A model generated the notes under the pieces. It was not told where the DNA came from. It did not search any database and saw only the letters and a list, made by a program, of their open reading frames with translations. A stretch of 64,000 bases of DNA from Thiothrix litoralis (GTDB lineage: Bacteria > Pseudomonadota > Gammaproteobacteria > Thiotrichales > Thiotrichaceae): the NCBI RefSeq assembly GCF_017901135.1, contig NZ_CP072801.1:496001-560000 (forward strand). The letters run 5' to 3'. Position 1 is the first letter of the stretch. Each line of letters begins with the position of its first letter. This document shows positions 62,417 to 64,000 of the stretch, in pieces. A program made the position numbers and the translations under genes.

Positions 62417-63339
62417 TGTTTATTGTTCTCCACCAGATCCATGAAAAGTTGTTCCAGCCGGTTGGTTTTGTTGCGCATACTGTTGACGATGACACCGTGT
62501 TCATTGAGGAAGGCGAACACTTTATTAAGCGAATGGTGTTCTTTGTGGAATACGACTTCCAGCGTGGTTGGGTCTTGCAGGGTGAAATGGCACAGGTTGC
62601 TGGTCGCGGGGAGTGCTGTCACCGGGCTGGCAAGGTCGAACACGTAGCTTTCGGTATCGAGACGGTTGAGCAGTTTTTTCATGCTGGTGTTTTCGATCAA
62701 CTCGCCCCGGTCAATGATGCCGATGTTGCGGCACAGGCTTTCGGCCTCTTCCAGATAGTGGGTGGTGAGGATGATGGTGGTGCCTTCGGCATTGAGTTTG
62801 CGCAGGAATTCCCACATGGAGCGGCGGATTTCGATGTCGACCCCGGCAGTCGGTTCGTCGAGGATCAGCAGGCGCGGTTGGTGGATCAGGGAACGCGCAA
62901 TCATCAGGCGACGCTTCATCCCGCCAGAAAGGTTGCGTGCTTGATCGCGGGCTTTGTCCCACAAACCGAGTTGTTTGAGCAGGACTTCGGCACGGGCAAA
63001 AGCTTCGGCACGCGGGATGCCGTAATAGCCGCCCTGATTCACCACGATTTCGACAACTGGCTCAAAGATGTTGAAGTTGAATTCCTGCGGCACTAGCCCG
63101 ATTTGTGCCTTGGCTTGCTCGCGCTGGGTATCGAGGTCGTAGCCGAAAATGCTGACTTTGCCATCTGTCTTGTTCACCAGCGAACTGGCGATGCCGATGG
63201 TGGTGGATTTGCCTGCACCATTGGCGCCGAGCAGGGCGAAGAAGTCGCCTTGTTCCACCCGCAAGTCGATGCCTTTGAGGGCGGTAAAGCCGTTGTCATA
63301 GGTTTTGCGTAAGCCTTGAATGTCGAGTGCCGTCGTCAT
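62413..63339 (-). CDS. ABC transporter ATP-binding protein (YadG-like)
   Basis: A 308-residue ATPase. Walker A is GANGAGKST, the signature LSGGMKRR, Walker B LLILDEPTAGVD and the H-loop TTHYLEEAE. ATG 63339 (MTTALDIQGLRKTYDNG) is used because similarity begins there; the open frame extends further upstream without support. Works with the permease at 61643-62416. The DxxxP...FNIFEPVVEIVVNQGGYYGIPR segment is typical of YadG. Confidence 0.9.
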   Translation of the reverse strand: MTTALDIQGLRKTYDNGFTALKGIDLRVEQGDFFALLGANGAGKSTTIGIASSLVNKTDGKVSIFGYDLDTQREQAKAQIGLVPQEFNFNIFEPVVEIVVNQGGYYGIPRAEAFARAEVLLKQLGLWDKARDQARNLSGGMKRRLMIARSLIHQPRLLILDEPTAGVDIEIRRSMWEFLRKLNAEGTTIILTTHYLEEAESLCRNIGIIDRGELIENTSMKKLLNRLDTESYVFDLASPVTALPATSNLCHFTLQDPTTLEVVFHKEHHSLNKVFAFLNEHGVIVNSMRNKTNRLEQLFMDLVENNKQ

Positions 63340-63424
63340 AGCGTTTTTCTTGACTGAAATGAAAGCAAAGATGTTAGCACGTATCTCACTTGTGGGGATT
63401 TGTTGTGACATAATGCGCGGCATT

Positions 63425-64000
63425 ATGAAACTGTATGACCTCTTGATGATAGGACAATCCAAGCACTGGGCGCACTGGCTGTGGCGTATCCCGTTGCTAT
63501 TGCTGTTAGCTTTGTGCGTGTGGCTGCTGATTTTCCGCTGGGTGCCGGTGCCGACTTCCGCGTTTATGTTGCGGCAGGATGTGGTGGCGGTCTTTAGTGC
63601 GGAAACGTCTTTCGTGCGTCATGACTGGGTGAGTCTGGATCAGATTCCGCGCCAGATGCAAATCGCGGTGATTGCTTCGGAAGATCAGCGTTTCGCCGAG
63701 CATTGGGGCATTGATATGGTGGCGACGCAGGCCGCGATTCAGGCGGAAATGCGTGGGCGCGGCAAAGGCGGCGGCAGTACCATTACCCAGCAATTGGCGA
63801 AAAACCTGTTCCTGTGGGAAGGCCGCAGTTATGTGCGCAAGGGGCTGGAATGGGGTATTGCCAGCCTGATGGAAGTGTTTTGGTCGAAAGAGCGGATTTT
63901 GGAGGTTTACCTGAATACCGCGCAGTTCAGCAAAGCGGATTACGGGGTAGGCGCGGCGAGCCAGAATTTGTTGCGTAAACCCGTGGGGAAGCTGGGCGCG
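63425..64000 (+). CDS. mtgA: MtgA, monofunctional peptidoglycan transglycosylase (3' end cut by window)
   Basis: 192 codons are in the window, open to the end; the family is about 230-240 residues. A membrane anchor (residues 19-40) is followed by the GT51 domain: AVIASEDQRFAEHWGIDM carries the catalytic Glu, then GGGSTITQQLAKNLFLWEGRSYVRKGLEWGIASLME and WSKERILEVYLNTAQFSKADYGV. It polymerises lipid II glycans in the periplasm. The start ATG 63425 is chosen by distance to the anchor. Divergent from the YadGH-like operon. Confidence 0.92.
   Translation, partial: MKLYDLLMIGQSKHWAHWLWRIPLLLLLALCVWLLIFRWVPVPTSAFMLRQDVVAVFSAETSFVRHDWVSLDQIPRQMQIAVIASEDQRFAEHWGIDMVATQAAIQAEMRGRGKGGGSTITQQLAKNLFLWEGRSYVRKGLEWGIASLMEVFWSKERILEVYLNTAQFSKADYGVGAASQNLLRKPVGKLGA

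Overview
The window looks like a chromosomal segment from a gammaproteobacterium, most likely a Thiothrix-like member of the Thiotrichales. This is inferred from gene content and protein style, not from a marker gene. Pointers are the E. coli-like pairings rluD-pgeF and rne/rluC, an E. coli-like proVWX operon, CydDC with an FNR-type regulator, a CbbY sugar-phosphatase typical of Calvin-cycle autotrophs, a class I PHA synthase, AceK beside a monomeric isocitrate dehydrogenase, and a heavy load of insertion sequences and AAA-ATPase/PD-(D/E)XK genes. No rRNA, tRNA or CRISPR array was seen.

Layout. 1-9.9 kb: the end of rluD, a DUF433/DUF5615 toxin-antitoxin pair and a TnpB element wedged in front of pgeF, then an oligopeptide-type ABC ATPase, a MarR regulator, a porin, a glycine betaine/proline transporter (proVWX) and a methyltransferase. 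10-17 kb: an insertion-sequence graveyard with an IS66-like element, two IS4/IS50-type elements (one inserted inside the other) and a second IS66-like element. These broke a sulfotransferase gene and an AT-rich neighbour. 17-21 kb: three overlapping AAA-ATPase/PD-(D/E)XK genes, the third decayed. 21-29.5 kb: cydDC, an FNR-like regulator, cbbY, an animal-type haem peroxidase and a lipoprotein. 29.6-31 kb: a second, near-identical TnpB element. 31-43.5 kb: a voltage-gated K+ channel behind a coiled-coil gene, a NERD/UvrD helicase, a low-molecular-weight tyrosine phosphatase, rne, rluC, a phosphoglycolate-phosphatase-like gene, sppA, pncC and phaC.

43.6-52 kb is the most unusual stretch. A TIR-coiled coil-transmembrane-FGE/lectin-fold protein ends in a sequence with every mark of a diversity-generating retroelement (DGR) variable region. 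It is followed by the HRDC-type accessory gene that normally accompanies a DGR reverse transcriptase. No reverse transcriptase or template repeat follows; a fourth AAA-ATPase/PD-(D/E)XK gene sits where they would be expected. The TIR gene also carries one in-frame stop. After this come Uma2 nucleases (one intact, one remnant) and a third, divergent TnpB element split by an ISNCY-like element inserted exactly at the tnpB stop codon. 52-64 kb is ordinary core sequence: recG, an EF-G-like GTPase, aceK diverging from icd, a HI0933-type flavoprotein in an operon with an ABC-2 exporter, and the start of mtgA.

Core genes are tightly packed, with ATGA-type overlaps and convergent overlapping stops. 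The interrupted genes can mostly be rebuilt by removing an element plus one target duplication, which gives a readable history of transposition.
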